Source: an uncultured Gammaproteobacteria bacterium
GTDB taxonomy: Bacteria > Pseudomonadota > Gammaproteobacteria > GCA-001735895
Length of the DNA stretch: 33,971 bases
Reading direction: 5' to 3'
NCBI GenBank assembly: GCA_937984095.1
Contig: CALJYH010000011.1
Coordinates: forward strand, 1 to 33,971
Within the stretch, counting starts at the first letter, position 1. Each line of letters starts with the position of its first letter. The notes below the pieces were generated by a model, which was not told where the DNA came from, made no database searches, and saw only the letters and a program-made list of their open reading frames with translations. Positions 1 through 8,793 of this stretch are shown one piece after another. The position numbers were made by a program, and so were the translations under genes.

Positions 1-2294
1 ATAAAGAACTGCTGTTCCGGATACAAATCAAAGAACTGACGATTGAAGCGTTCGATGATCCCGTCGGCGTTTACGACCAGGAATCCTCCCGGCACATTTT
101 GGATCGCCGCTTCGAGCATTTCCTCGTTTTTCTGCTTTTCAAATTCCACCCGCTTACGCTCGGTCACGTCCTGTAAGGTGCCGATTACTTCAGTCACCCT
201 GCCATCGGTTACATTTGAGATATCCACGCGTTCCAGGATATTCCGAACCTCACCATCGCCGCGCATAATCCGGTATTCGATTTCAAACAAAACCGTTCCA
301 GCTTCACCTGCTTCGCTCAGCTTTGCTTTCTGATAGGTGGAGTCAACTCGCTCACGGTCTTCAGGATGCACGGTTTCAAGCATATAAGGATTGTTCTCAT
401 CTAGCTTGTCAGTATCCAATCCGTATATCCTGGCCAAATGCGGTGAAAAAGAAATCAACCGGTCGTTCACAAGATCCGTGCGGTAGCTACCGACATTCGA
501 AATGCGCTGTGCTTCATCCAGTTCCTCCTCGATCCTTTTGGACTCGGTCACATCCTGAGCGGTCCACAACTGCTCAACAGGCTTGCCGTAACGCCGAACC
601 GAGGTATTGCCGCGCTCGACAACATGACGAATGTCGCCATTTGGGCGCACAATACGTAACCTGATTTCAGAGAAACCTTCAGCATTATCTGCGCGCTCGA
701 AGTCCCGCCTGGCTCTCTCCAGGTCATCGGGATGTATTGCGTAAAAATTGTCTGCCTCAATCATCGCAAGCAGTTCCGCTTTGGGCCTATCGAAGATCCG
801 TGCAAATTCGTCGCTACATGAAATCATTCGACTGTTTTCGAGATCCCAGCGAAAACTGCCAATCTTGGCGATATTTTGCGCTGCCTCAAGCTCTGCCCCG
901 ATGCGTCGCGATTCGGTGACCTCCTGAACGGTACCGATCTGTTCGACAACCTTCCCGTCACGCCACACCGATGGCGTCAGGCGTTCAACAACATACCCGA
1001 CTTTTCCGTTGGGGGACTGAAAACGATACTCCATCTCGGTGACATCTCCCGAAACATCACTCGACTGGTAGGCAGCTTTTACCCTGTCTAAATCTTCCGG
1101 GTGGATAAATTTTTCCTGCCAATTAGCGCCACCTGCTTTTTGTTCATCTATCGAAAATTCAAATATCCTGGCATACTCCTTTGAACAGGAAATCAACTTG
1201 TCATGCTCGACATCCCAACGAAAACTCCCAACCCTGGCGATACGCTGGGCTTCATCAAGCTCATCCTGGATGCGCCTCGATTCAGTCACATCAGCACATA
1301 GACCGACCAATTCGCCACCTGGGAGTCTTTGTTCGACCAGACGGATGCGAACCCCATCTTTCAGGTTCAGATCGAACGGAGTTCCGATCTCGTCTTTCCA
1401 GTACTGTTGGCGCTCGACAATCCAGGCCTGCTTTGCTTCCTCGCTACTGAATTCGATTTGCTTTTCGATCGCGCCAGCAAACACTTCCTCGTAATGCGTA
1501 CCGGGTTCCAGCAAATCGCTAATGCGGTTACAGATTTCCTTAAGCTGCGGGTTACAGAATATCAGGCGCCGATCGGCATCAAACAAATAAAAACCGTCAT
1601 GTAACACCGAAGTCGCGTTGTATATCAGTTCCTGGCGATATTGTTGCCTGAGTTTCTCTGAGAGTACCCCAATGGCATCGGATCCTGTACCCCGATAACC
1701 GAGAAAGTTTCCCTCGTCGTCGAAAAAAGGTTTGCCGTTGAAATGGACCAGCACCTCCTTACCATTAGACAGCCTGGCCCGGTATTCAAAATCCTTGAAC
1801 GGAAGACGTTGCTCTATGCAGTGCAAATAGTTTTCCCATTGCACTTCCTCTTCCGGATTGGCGGCAGCAATACGAAGATCTTCACGTCGTTTGCCAAGTA
1901 CATCTTCACTCGAGATGCCCATTGCTTCGTACAGGTGAGTGGAAAAGAAAACGAAACGGTTTTCCGAGTCGGTTTCCCAGAACCAGTCGGTGGAAGATTC
2001 TGCATATTCTTGAAAGCGATCTTCGGTTTTCTTCAATTCTTCGGTGCGTAGATCGAATTGATCTTGTAGATTATCGTGCAGGCTATCTAAACGTTGCTGT
2101 AATAAACGCAATACAATAAAAGTGATACTTCCGCCGAGCACAAAGAAAGTCATCAGGCTTATAAAAGTTAAATTTCCAAAACCAAAACTTAGGCCTTGCG
2201 CAATGGAAGCTATCGACATCAACGCGATGCCACCGACAACGGCAACGATAACCGTGGGGTACTTGAAAACTCGGGGAGTTACTGCCTGCGACAT
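1..2294 (-). CDS. Membrane-anchored multi-PAS sensor protein (partial, C-terminus beyond left edge)
   Basis: This gene is missing from the ORF track because its stop lies outside the window; I read it on the minus strand from an ATG at 2294 that directly follows an in-frame TAG. The 764 visible residues start with two hydrophobic segments (about 14-33 and 42-64), then a coiled stretch (65-95), then about six PAS/PAC units: 95-215, 225-340, 349-464, 470-586, 592-713 and one from 725 that is cut by the edge. Units end in the PAC-type signature 'DVTESRRI' or 'DVTERKRV'. Units 3-5 are clearly tandem duplicates ('EAQRIARVGSFRWD', 'AAQNIAKIGSFRWD', 'EAQRISNVGSYRTD'). The output domain is not visible; a histidine kinase, a GGDEF/EAL protein or a chemotaxis-type output are all possible. 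It lies 49 bp downstream of the decarboxylase gene on the same strand. The sensor architecture is secure; the signal and the output are unknown. Confidence 0.85.
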   Translation of the reverse strand, partial: MSQAVTPRVFKYPTVIVAVVGGIALMSIASIAQGLSFGFGNLTFISLMTFFVLGGSITFIVLRLLQQRLDSLHDNLQDQFDLRTEELKKTEDRFQEYAESSTDWFWETDSENRFVFFSTHLYEAMGISSEDVLGKRREDLRIAAANPEEEVQWENYLHCIEQRLPFKDFEYRARLSNGKEVLVHFNGKPFFDDEGNFLGYRGTGSDAIGVLSEKLRQQYRQELIYNATSVLHDGFYLFDADRRLIFCNPQLKEICNRISDLLEPGTHYEEVFAGAIEKQIEFSSEEAKQAWIVERQQYWKDEIGTPFDLNLKDGVRIRLVEQRLPGGELVGLCADVTESRRIQDELDEAQRIARVGSFRWDVEHDKLISCSKEYARIFEFSIDEQKAGGANWQEKFIHPEDLDRVKAAYQSSDVSGDVTEMEYRFQSPNGKVGYVVERLTPSVWRDGKVVEQIGTVQEVTESRRIGAELEAAQNIAKIGSFRWDLENSRMISCSDEFARIFDRPKAELLAMIEADNFYAIHPDDLERARRDFERADNAEGFSEIRLRIVRPNGDIRHVVERGNTSVRRYGKPVEQLWTAQDVTESKRIEEELDEAQRISNVGSYRTDLVNDRLISFSPHLARIYGLDTDKLDENNPYMLETVHPEDRERVDSTYQKAKLSEAGEAGTVLFEIEYRIMRGDGEVRNILERVDISNVTDGRVTEVIGTLQDVTERKRVEFEKQKNEEMLEAAIQNVPGGFLVVNADGIIERFNRQFFDLYPEQQFF

Positions 2295-2343
2295 CTATCG
2301 ATCGATTTGCACGGGAGTGATTCGAATTAAGCCAGGATTTTGC

Positions 2344-3504
2344 CTATTGTGGCAGCAAAGGTGGCGCTTCCACCGTAACGAAAGCTTCCGGGAAAAAGCC
2401 GTTGAAACGAGTCGCAGCTGAATTGCTGTAAGCCCCGGTTTGACCGATCTCAATCCAGTCGCCCTCCTCTGAGTCAACCGGCAGGTAAAAGGGAGCCGGC
2501 AGGATATCCAGGTTATCGCAGGTTGGACCCAGGATCGTGAAATCCTGGTGCTCGGTCGCAATTTCGCGTGCCGGGTTGATGAGTCGTGCGGGCAATTTCA
2601 TTTTGCCCATCAGGGTTTCGGAGAGACTTTGGTAAACCCCGTCGTTGATATAGAGCTTGTTGTCCTTGCGCAGCTGAATTTGAGTCAGCAGGGTACAACC
2701 ACTCGCGACCAGGGCCCTTCCCGGTTCACACATCAGCACGCAGTCGCGCCGCAGACGGGACTGGTCGAAGGCCTCCTGGATTGCGTAGAAGTAAGCACTC
2801 AGAGCAGGCGGACGATCATCTTCATACAGGGCGGGAAAACCACCCCCGACATCGAGGTAATGCACCGGCACATTAGCGGCTTCGATAACGTCGAGCGCGG
2901 TGTTCATCCCGTCAACGAAGGCCTGTGGATTGCGGCATTGCGAGCCGACGTGAAACGCGACCCCGGTTTGAAAATGCGCGTCATGCACTTTTTTCAGCAG
3001 TGCCGGTGCGTCTTCCGCCGCGATTCCAAATTTATCGGAAAGCTGATACTGGGCATCATGTACCGGGGTGATGATCCGCACCAGTATTACCTTGCCGTCG
3101 CCACCACCGGTTACATCGACGATCTTGTTAAGCTCTTTCTCATGATCGATCACGAAGTGATCAATTCCGTATACCTTTTGTGCCGTCATGATCGACGCGC
3201 GTGCTTTCACCGGATGCATGAAATAACAATCGGCCTGAGGCAAATGCTCGCGCACCAATGCGATTTCGGCAAGCGATGCGGTATCAAAATGTCGAATGCC
3301 GGCCTCGTACAGGGCCTCTAAAACTGCCAGGTGGGGATTACACTTAACCGCGTACATAACCCGGCCTGGAAATGTGTCGAGGAAATAAGTCGCTTGGCGT
3401 TTTAGCTCTGCGGGACGCAGGCAATAAACCGGGTAGCCCGGCTTCAATTCTTCGACAACGTCTTCGACGGTCGCAAAGTTGGGGATCTGGATTTTGGCTG
3501 ACAT
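2344..3504 (-). CDS. Ornithine/lysine decarboxylase, group IV (alanine-racemase fold)
   Basis: This is a PLP-dependent decarboxylase of the eukaryotic-ODC-like fold III family. It would make putrescine from ornithine, or cadaverine from lysine, in the cytoplasm. At 386 aa its length is typical. The PLP lysine is K54 in 'YAVKCNPH'. H185 in 'HVGSQ' should stack on the cofactor ring, a glycine-rich loop 'LDVGGGFP' lies near 218, and 'EPGR' (260-263) should hold the phosphate. The catalytic Cys-Asp pair is C329-D330 in 'GPTCDNLD', followed by Asn where ODCs usually have Gly. The C-terminal 'GAYS' tyrosine is present (Y359). All catalytic residues are there, so the enzyme should be active. Ornithine versus lysine preference cannot be read with confidence. 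It lies between the RpfE-like gene (60 bp gap) and the PAS sensor (49 bp gap), possibly one transcription unit. Confidence 0.9.
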   Translation of the reverse strand: MSAKIQIPNFATVEDVVEELKPGYPVYCLRPAELKRQATYFLDTFPGRVMYAVKCNPHLAVLEALYEAGIRHFDTASLAEIALVREHLPQADCYFMHPVKARASIMTAQKVYGIDHFVIDHEKELNKIVDVTGGGDGKVILVRIITPVHDAQYQLSDKFGIAAEDAPALLKKVHDAHFQTGVAFHVGSQCRNPQAFVDGMNTALDVIEAANVPVHYLDVGGGFPALYEDDRPPALSAYFYAIQEAFDQSRLRRDCVLMCEPGRALVASGCTLLTQIQLRKDNKLYINDGVYQSLSETLMGKMKLPARLINPAREIATEHQDFTILGPTCDNLDILPAPFYLPVDSEEGDWIEIGQTGAYSNSAATRFNGFFPEAFVTVEAPPLLPQ

Positions 3505-3564
3505 AGTTTTACTCGCGAAGTAACGAATATTCTCGCATAGTATCCTGGTAAAGAATATCCTCGA

Positions 3565-4581
3565 TCAAAGTTCAGGACTGTTACCGATCCAGTTGGAAAG
3601 ATTCCTATGCGGCCGCCAGAACTTCATTCTTGCGGTCGGCTTAAACTCGAAATCAAGTTCGTACCCCGCACGCAGTATCAAATGACTACGGTCTTTTGCA
3701 GCGGCGTCCAATAACGGATTCAATATATTGCGATCAATATCGATCAATAATAGGTCAAGTTCAGCAGCGACACCGGTTTTTAACAATTCGATTAAACGCA
3801 GATCGATCAAAATAGCATCCACAGAATCATCGACCTGATTGATATTCGCGCAAGATTCCGGATTCAATCCGAGGCTTAGGGCGAATTGATTCAGTACCGG
3901 ATCATCGCAATACCAGTCCAGGTTAGCGTTAAATCCCGGTGGTAAAACTCCCGCTCCCCAGCACCAGAGGCTGTTAATCGGCAACAATCCACGACTTATT
4001 CGCTCCGCGTTCACTTCGTGCTGGTGCATACACATCTGGATTTCGTTGAGCAACTGGTACCATGGCAAAACCTGACGCGATTGCTCGATATAGGGATTTG
4101 CGGTTTTTCCCAGGACCGACAGGATATGCGGATAGTGGGTAGGGGCAGCGAATCCTTTCAGATGCATCAGGTACAATCCATTCGTGACTGCAGTTATATT
4201 ACAATCAACTTTAAATATGTCATTTAAGTCATTGATTATAATATCTATATCTTGCAAATTATTCTGATTATTCTGAACTGGGACGATTACTGCGCTGTGC
4301 AGGCCAGCTTGCAAATGGATTGCCTGGGACAATAGCAGATGCCCCGGTTCCTGATCTTCAACCTGGGCAAAAGCCTGTGCTAACGGCAGCCCTGCCAGGC
4401 TATCGAAACCCAGCGCGGCTTTTAGTATCTCGTCGATGCTGTAAGACTGGGTGGATTGCGGTGTTGCGAGACGTAGTAATCTATTCAAATGTGGTAAATC
4501 GTTAGCCAACAGACCAGGGTCAAGCTCCTCGAGGGGCAGATCGAATAATCCGGGCAGGACTATCTGAACTATGGCAGGCAT
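3565..4581 (-). CDS. RpfE/COG4255-like conserved protein of unknown function
   Basis: This 338-aa soluble protein has no signal peptide. It opens with a hydrophobic strand and 'LPGL', and carries 'PINSLWCWGAGVLP' near residue 200. Both resemble the COG4255 family, which includes Xanthomonas RpfE and is sometimes labelled phosphoglycerate-mutase-like from weak similarity to the alkaline-phosphatase-superfamily fold. I recognised the family from memory of its motif, not from a search. I see no intact metal-binding set that would support mutase activity, so no function is assigned. The start is 9 bp after the pepN stop, so it is almost certainly co-transcribed with pepN. The stretch around residues 100-120 is rich in Asn, Asp and Ile and more AT-rich than its surroundings, possibly a variable loop. 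Confidence 0.65.
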   Translation of the reverse strand: MPAIVQIVLPGLFDLPLEELDPGLLANDLPHLNRLLRLATPQSTQSYSIDEILKAALGFDSLAGLPLAQAFAQVEDQEPGHLLLSQAIHLQAGLHSAVIVPVQNNQNNLQDIDIIINDLNDIFKVDCNITAVTNGLYLMHLKGFAAPTHYPHILSVLGKTANPYIEQSRQVLPWYQLLNEIQMCMHQHEVNAERISRGLLPINSLWCWGAGVLPPGFNANLDWYCDDPVLNQFALSLGLNPESCANINQVDDSVDAILIDLRLIELLKTGVAAELDLLLIDIDRNILNPLLDAAAKDRSHLILRAGYELDFEFKPTARMKFWRPHRNLSNWIGNSPEL

Positions 4582-4590
4582 TGGGCTGAA

Positions 4591-7206
4591 CTAATCCTTC
4601 AGACTCGTCGTCAGCAGCTCATTCAGGTCGTTGGACATTTCGCTACTGGTGAGCATGTTTTCCACCTGCGACTTCATCAATTGCCCCTGCTGCGCGACCA
4701 GCTTACGCCAATGCACGAAAGGACTAGCCAATCGAGCCGCGACCTGGGGATTGATCGCATCCAGCTCCAGGATTTTTTGCGCGGCCAGGGCGTAGCCGGC
4801 ACCGTCGACCTGGTGGAAGGCAGTCGAATTGGCAATGGTTGACCCGAGCAGGGAGCGCGCACGGTTGGGATTGGCCAGGGTATAGGCCGAGTGATTGAAT
4901 AAGGGCTTTATTTCATCAAGCGCATTTTCGACGCTGCTTGAACCCAGAACGCTAAACCATTTATCCACCACCAGCGCGGTATCCTTCCATTGCTGGTAAA
5001 ATTGGGTAACGATTTGATCGCGCAAATCGTGACGATAATGAACCACCATCTGCAGGCAGGCGATTTGATCGGTCATGTTACCAGCCCGTGTAAACTGTTG
5101 TTTGCAGTGCTCAAAATATTTAGGCTTTTCGAGATGTAACAGGTAGGCCAGGCAATTGTTCTTCAAACGTCTGCTTGCAATTGCATCGGGCTCCAGCCGG
5201 TACTCACCATTGTCAGCACATTCCAGGTAATGCTTTAGTAACTGGTCTTCATTGTGCGCTGCAATTTGCAGTTTAAGTGTTTCACGCACCGTGCGGATGC
5301 GGTGTACGTCCGCCTGCTCCAGCATTTCGGCAATGTATTTCTCGCCTGGCAGCACCATCATCTCGGCTACCAGCGCTCGATCTATAGGGGATCCCGCAAA
5401 CACGTCGCCAAAAGCCGTCAATAACGGCTGCTGCAATTTCGACCACTGCTCTGTTTCCTGCTCCAGCATCGCCAGCATTACCCTGCTCGCAAGCTGCTGA
5501 GCAGCCTCCCAGCGATTGAATGGATCGCTATCAAAGACCATTAACCGGGCAAGCTCATCGTCACCCAGATCCGTGGTCAGGATAATGGGTGCCGAAAAAC
5601 CGCGAAACGCCGATATCATCACCTGCGCGGGCATATGCTGGAAACGCAACTCGGTCTCGGGTTCCTTGATATCGACTATCTGTTCAAGGGTCCCCATATT
5701 ATCCAGGGCCACTGGTTGACCCTGTTGATCGAACAAGGCCAGCCGCATCGGCATATGAAAAGCACGGTTAAGTTCACCTTTGGTGGTCCCGGCACGCTGC
5801 GAAACCATCAACGACAGGATGCTGTTTTCGGAATCGTATTCGCGCTTTATATCAACTCGCGGTGTCCCGGACTGCTCGTACCATCGCTGGAAACGTTCCA
5901 GGTTGATACCCGAGGCGTCCTGCATCGCAGTGCGAAAATCATCGGTCGTAACCGCCTGACCGTCATGACGCTCGAAGTATAAATCCATCCCCTTGCGGAA
6001 ATTATCCGCACCCAGTAGGCAATGCATCATCCGCACCACTTCCGCACCCTTGTTGTAAACCGTCGCGGTATAAAAATTGTTGATTTCCTGGTAAGACGCA
6101 GGGCGCACCGGGTGTGCCATTGGCCCCGCGTCCTCGCTAAACTGGTGATTGCGTAAACCTCGCACATCACTGATTCGTTGAATTGCAGGTGAAAACATGT
6201 CGGCACTGAATTCCTGGTCGCGAAATACCGTCAGGCCTTCTTTAAGGCTTAGCTGAAACCAGTCGCGACAGGTAACACGGTTACCCGTCCAGTTATGAAA
6301 ATATTCGTGCGCGATTACGCCTTCGATAGCCAGGTAATCGTCGTCCGTGGCGGTGTGAGGATTCGCCAGCACGTACTTGGTATTGAATACATTAAGTCCC
6401 TTGTTCTCCATTGCTCCCATATTGAAGTCATCCACCGCGACGATCATGTAAAGATCGAGGTCATACTCGAGACCGTAGACCTCCTCGTCCCAGCGCATCG
6501 CTTTTTGCAGCGAAACCATCGCATGATCACACTTGTCCCGATTATGATGCTCGGTAAAAATTTGTAACTGAACATCCCGCCCCGAGCAGGTTGTAAACTG
6601 GTCTTCAATGCAGGCCAGGTCTCCGGCCACCAGCGCGAATAGATAGCTGGGTTTTGGATAAGGGTCATGCCAGCTTACCCAGTGGCGCTCGTCATCCTCA
6701 CCTCCATCCACCCGGTTGCCGTTCGACAGCAACACCGGGTAAGTGGCCTTATCCGCATGAATCTCGGTGCTGAACACCGACATGACATCGGGACGATCAA
6801 GGTAATAGGTAATATAGCGAAAACCTTCTGCTTCACACTGGGTACAAAAGTTGCCATTGGACAGGTACAAACCTTCGAGGCGGGTATTTGCTGCGGCGTC
6901 GATTTCGACTTCACAACATAACTCAAACTGGTCGGGCACCGACTTGATTGTCAGCGTCTCGGTTCCCTGGCTATAGTCTTCCGGTTGCAGCGAATTGCCG
7001 TCCACGCACAACTCGATAAGTTTAAGCTCGATTCCATCGAGAACCAGCTCTGCGACATTGTTCTGAGATGTCCGCCGCATCTGCAGCGAACTGCTAACTC
7101 GAGTTCGGTGTTCGTCGAGATGAAACACCAGCTGCGTTTTAATGATCTCGAAGCCGGGTGGCTGATAGTCCTTTAAATGCTTGCGCAGGTGCTTATCGGT
7201 TTTCAT
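4591..7206 (-). CDS. pepN: Aminopeptidase N (M1 family zinc metallopeptidase)
   Basis: This cytoplasmic enzyme removes N-terminal residues from peptides in the last steps of protein turnover. At 871 aa it matches the E. coli PepN length. The substrate N-terminus recognition motif GAMEN is at 264-268. The zinc site is H300-E301-x-x-H304 in 'HEYFHNWTGN', with the third ligand E323 in 'LKEGLT'. The transition-state tyrosine is Y384 in 'VYNKGAEV'. The N-terminal beta domain (1-190), thermolysin-like domain (190-440) and C-terminal helical domain (from about 540) follow the family order. No signal peptide is seen. It is the first gene of the minus-strand run, divergent from ndk across 82 bp that must hold both promoters. 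Confidence 0.97.
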   Translation of the reverse strand: MKTDKHLRKHLKDYQPPGFEIIKTQLVFHLDEHRTRVSSSLQMRRTSQNNVAELVLDGIELKLIELCVDGNSLQPEDYSQGTETLTIKSVPDQFELCCEVEIDAAANTRLEGLYLSNGNFCTQCEAEGFRYITYYLDRPDVMSVFSTEIHADKATYPVLLSNGNRVDGGEDDERHWVSWHDPYPKPSYLFALVAGDLACIEDQFTTCSGRDVQLQIFTEHHNRDKCDHAMVSLQKAMRWDEEVYGLEYDLDLYMIVAVDDFNMGAMENKGLNVFNTKYVLANPHTATDDDYLAIEGVIAHEYFHNWTGNRVTCRDWFQLSLKEGLTVFRDQEFSADMFSPAIQRISDVRGLRNHQFSEDAGPMAHPVRPASYQEINNFYTATVYNKGAEVVRMMHCLLGADNFRKGMDLYFERHDGQAVTTDDFRTAMQDASGINLERFQRWYEQSGTPRVDIKREYDSENSILSLMVSQRAGTTKGELNRAFHMPMRLALFDQQGQPVALDNMGTLEQIVDIKEPETELRFQHMPAQVMISAFRGFSAPIILTTDLGDDELARLMVFDSDPFNRWEAAQQLASRVMLAMLEQETEQWSKLQQPLLTAFGDVFAGSPIDRALVAEMMVLPGEKYIAEMLEQADVHRIRTVRETLKLQIAAHNEDQLLKHYLECADNGEYRLEPDAIASRRLKNNCLAYLLHLEKPKYFEHCKQQFTRAGNMTDQIACLQMVVHYRHDLRDQIVTQFYQQWKDTALVVDKWFSVLGSSSVENALDEIKPLFNHSAYTLANPNRARSLLGSTIANSTAFHQVDGAGYALAAQKILELDAINPQVAARLASPFVHWRKLVAQQGQLMKSQVENMLTSSEMSNDLNELLTTSLKD

Positions 7207-7288
7207 TTTAGAAGCCTGAAAATAGGTCGCATAAGTGTACCCTAAGGAGTATCATTCGCGTCATTTTTCATTCCCCGGAGATTCAATA

Positions 7289-7720
7289 ATGGCCGTCGAA
7301 CGTACCCTTTCGATCATCAAACCCGACGCAGTAGCCAAGAACGTTATTGGCGAAATTTACAATCGCTTTGAAAAAGCCGGTTTACGTATCATTGCCGCGC
7401 GCATGGAACACTTAAGCGCCGAGAAAGCTGGTGAGTTTTACGCGGTACACAAGGAGCGTCCCTTTTATAACGACCTGGTCGAGTTCATGACTTCTGGACC
7501 GGTAATGGTGCAGGTTCTGGAAGGCGAAGATGCAATCGCAAAAAATCGCGAAGTCATGGGTGCCACCAATCCAGTCGACGCTGCTCCAGGCACCATCCGC
7601 GCGGATTTTGCACAAACGGTCGACGAAAATGCCGTGCATGGCTCCGATGGAACCGATACTGCCAGTGTAGAGATCGAATTCTTTTTCGGTAGTGATGGCC
7701 TCTGCCCCCGCACCCGCTAA
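7289..7720 (+). CDS. ndk: Nucleoside diphosphate kinase
   Basis: Ndk transfers the gamma phosphate of ATP to nucleoside diphosphates by a ping-pong mechanism through a phosphohistidine, balancing the (d)NTP pools. The track ORF starts at 7235, but the ATG at 7289 gives the 143-aa length usual for the family and the expected N-terminus '[15 protein letters not shown]'. A GGAG (7277-7280) sits 8 bp upstream. K11 and the active-site histidine H117 ('NAVHGSD') are present. The C-terminus '[12 protein letters not shown]' matches the usual 'ICPR'-type ending with two extra residues. It stands alone, without the rlmN-pilW-ispG genes that often follow ndk in gammaproteobacteria. Confidence 0.97.
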   Translation: MAVERTLSIIKPDAVAKNVIGEIYNRFEKAGLRIIAARMEHLSAEKAGEFYAVHKERPFYNDLVEFMTSGPVMVQVLEGEDAIAKNREVMGATNPVDAAPGTIRADFAQTVDENAVHGSDGTDTASVEIEFFFGSDGLCPRTR

Positions 7721-7809
7721 AATCAGCCTGACCAAAGGCGCTGTTTCGAGTAATGGCGAGCTCATGCTTTTGCCGATCTGGAACCGGCCTGTACAAAATA
7801 CGAAGCCTG

Positions 7810-8622
7810 TTAACTCTTAGTCAGGATTTGTGTCCACCAGGCTGGCAGGTCGGCAAACGAGTCGAGCAAGGCGTAAGGTTTTATCGCGCCGCCTAAATCC
7901 GCATCACGAAACTTGCCGGTCCTGACCTGTATGCCTCGGATACCACAACGTTGCGCGGCATCGATATCACCGACGATATCGTCCCCGATCATAAAGGTTT
8001 GCCCGGCACTGCATCCTAAACTGGCCAGCGATGATTCAAAGAAAGCCGGTGCAGGTTTACCGACCACGACTGCTTCACAGGAGGCGGCATGTTCCAGCGC
8101 CTTCACAAAGGGCGCGACATCCAGCTGCAGGCCGTCCCGTCCGCGCCAGTAACGTGTCATCCCAAGGGCAACCAACCGCGGCGCTGGATCCTGCATTAAA
8201 AACCTGAAAGCGCTATTCAACAAGCGAAAATCCCAGGCCTCTCCCAGATCACCAATGACCACAGCATCGACGGCTGCATCCGAGTTCAGGGATACGGATT
8301 CAATATCGCTAAAATCCTGTCTTGTGCCCGAAGGCACAAATAATGCGGCTTTGCGTAACTGGTGTTCATCGAGCCATTGGGTCGCGGCGACCACGGGTGT
8401 CATAACTTCTTCGATTTGAGCAGTGAAACCGAGGGTTTCGAACTTGTCCAGTAATGCCCTGCGCGAACGCGACGTGGTATTGGTAACAAACAGGTGAGGA
8501 ATTTTCTGTTGCCTGATCCACGCGAGCGCATCGACCGTGCCCGCGATCAATCGATCACTCTGGTAAATGACCCCGTCAAGGTCAATCAATATACCATTGC
8601 AGACAGTCTCGTTATCCAACAT
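7810..8622 (-). CDS. HAD-superfamily subclass IIA phosphatase (NagD/LHPP-like)
   Basis: A 270-aa cytoplasmic phosphatase with the HAD motifs in order. Nucleophile D14 and D16 are in 'LIDLDGVIY', motif II Thr is near 47 in 'VTNTTSRSRR', motif III lysine is K189 in 'VVGKPAPAFF', and the acidic motif IV is 'MIGDDIVGDIDAA' (D214, D215, D219). The 'SRSRR' loop and cap arrangement fit the LHPP-like branch of subclass IIA, but substrates vary widely within this group (nucleotides, phosphoglycolate, phosphohistidine) and none can be read from sequence. It converges on ndk across 89 bp in which I see no gene. Confidence 0.88.
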   Translation of the reverse strand: MLDNETVCNGILIDLDGVIYQSDRLIAGTVDALAWIRQQKIPHLFVTNTTSRSRRALLDKFETLGFTAQIEEVMTPVVAATQWLDEHQLRKAALFVPSGTRQDFSDIESVSLNSDAAVDAVVIGDLGEAWDFRLLNSAFRFLMQDPAPRLVALGMTRYWRGRDGLQLDVAPFVKALEHAASCEAVVVGKPAPAFFESSLASLGCSAGQTFMIGDDIVGDIDAAQRCGIRGIQVRTGKFRDADLGGAIKPYALLDSFADLPAWWTQILTKS

Positions 8623-8738
8623 AACCCTTATAAAGTAGTAACGAGTTGCAAATCAGAATACGCCTGTAACGGCACTGAATCAAGTTGCCCAGATTAGGCT
8701 ATATTACTACTGACACCCACCAGGACAGCCTGTTCCGG

Positions 8739-8754
8739 AGCATGGAATCATGCT
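8739..8754. other. Short inverted repeat upstream of guaC
   Basis: AGCATG and CATGCT pair as a perfect 6-bp stem with a 4-nt GAAT loop, about 40 bp before the guaC start. It could be an operator or part of the leader. The same gap (8623-8793) contains a -10-like TATATT near 8699, but no convincing -35. No function is claimed. Confidence 0.25.
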
Positions 8755-8793
8755 AATGTGCGTCGCTGTCCGACAATCAGAGCTTACTTTTTC

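Noticed and set aside
43-2119. Series of small plus-strand ORFs in the first 2.1 kb
   Set aside because: They are antisense to the continuous multi-PAS reading frame on the minus strand, which has clear domain structure and was omitted from the track only because its stop is outside the window.
2548-3321. 257-aa plus-strand ORF inside the decarboxylase gene
   Set aside because: It is antisense to a gene with all catalytic residues conserved; it has no family features and is a shadow ORF.
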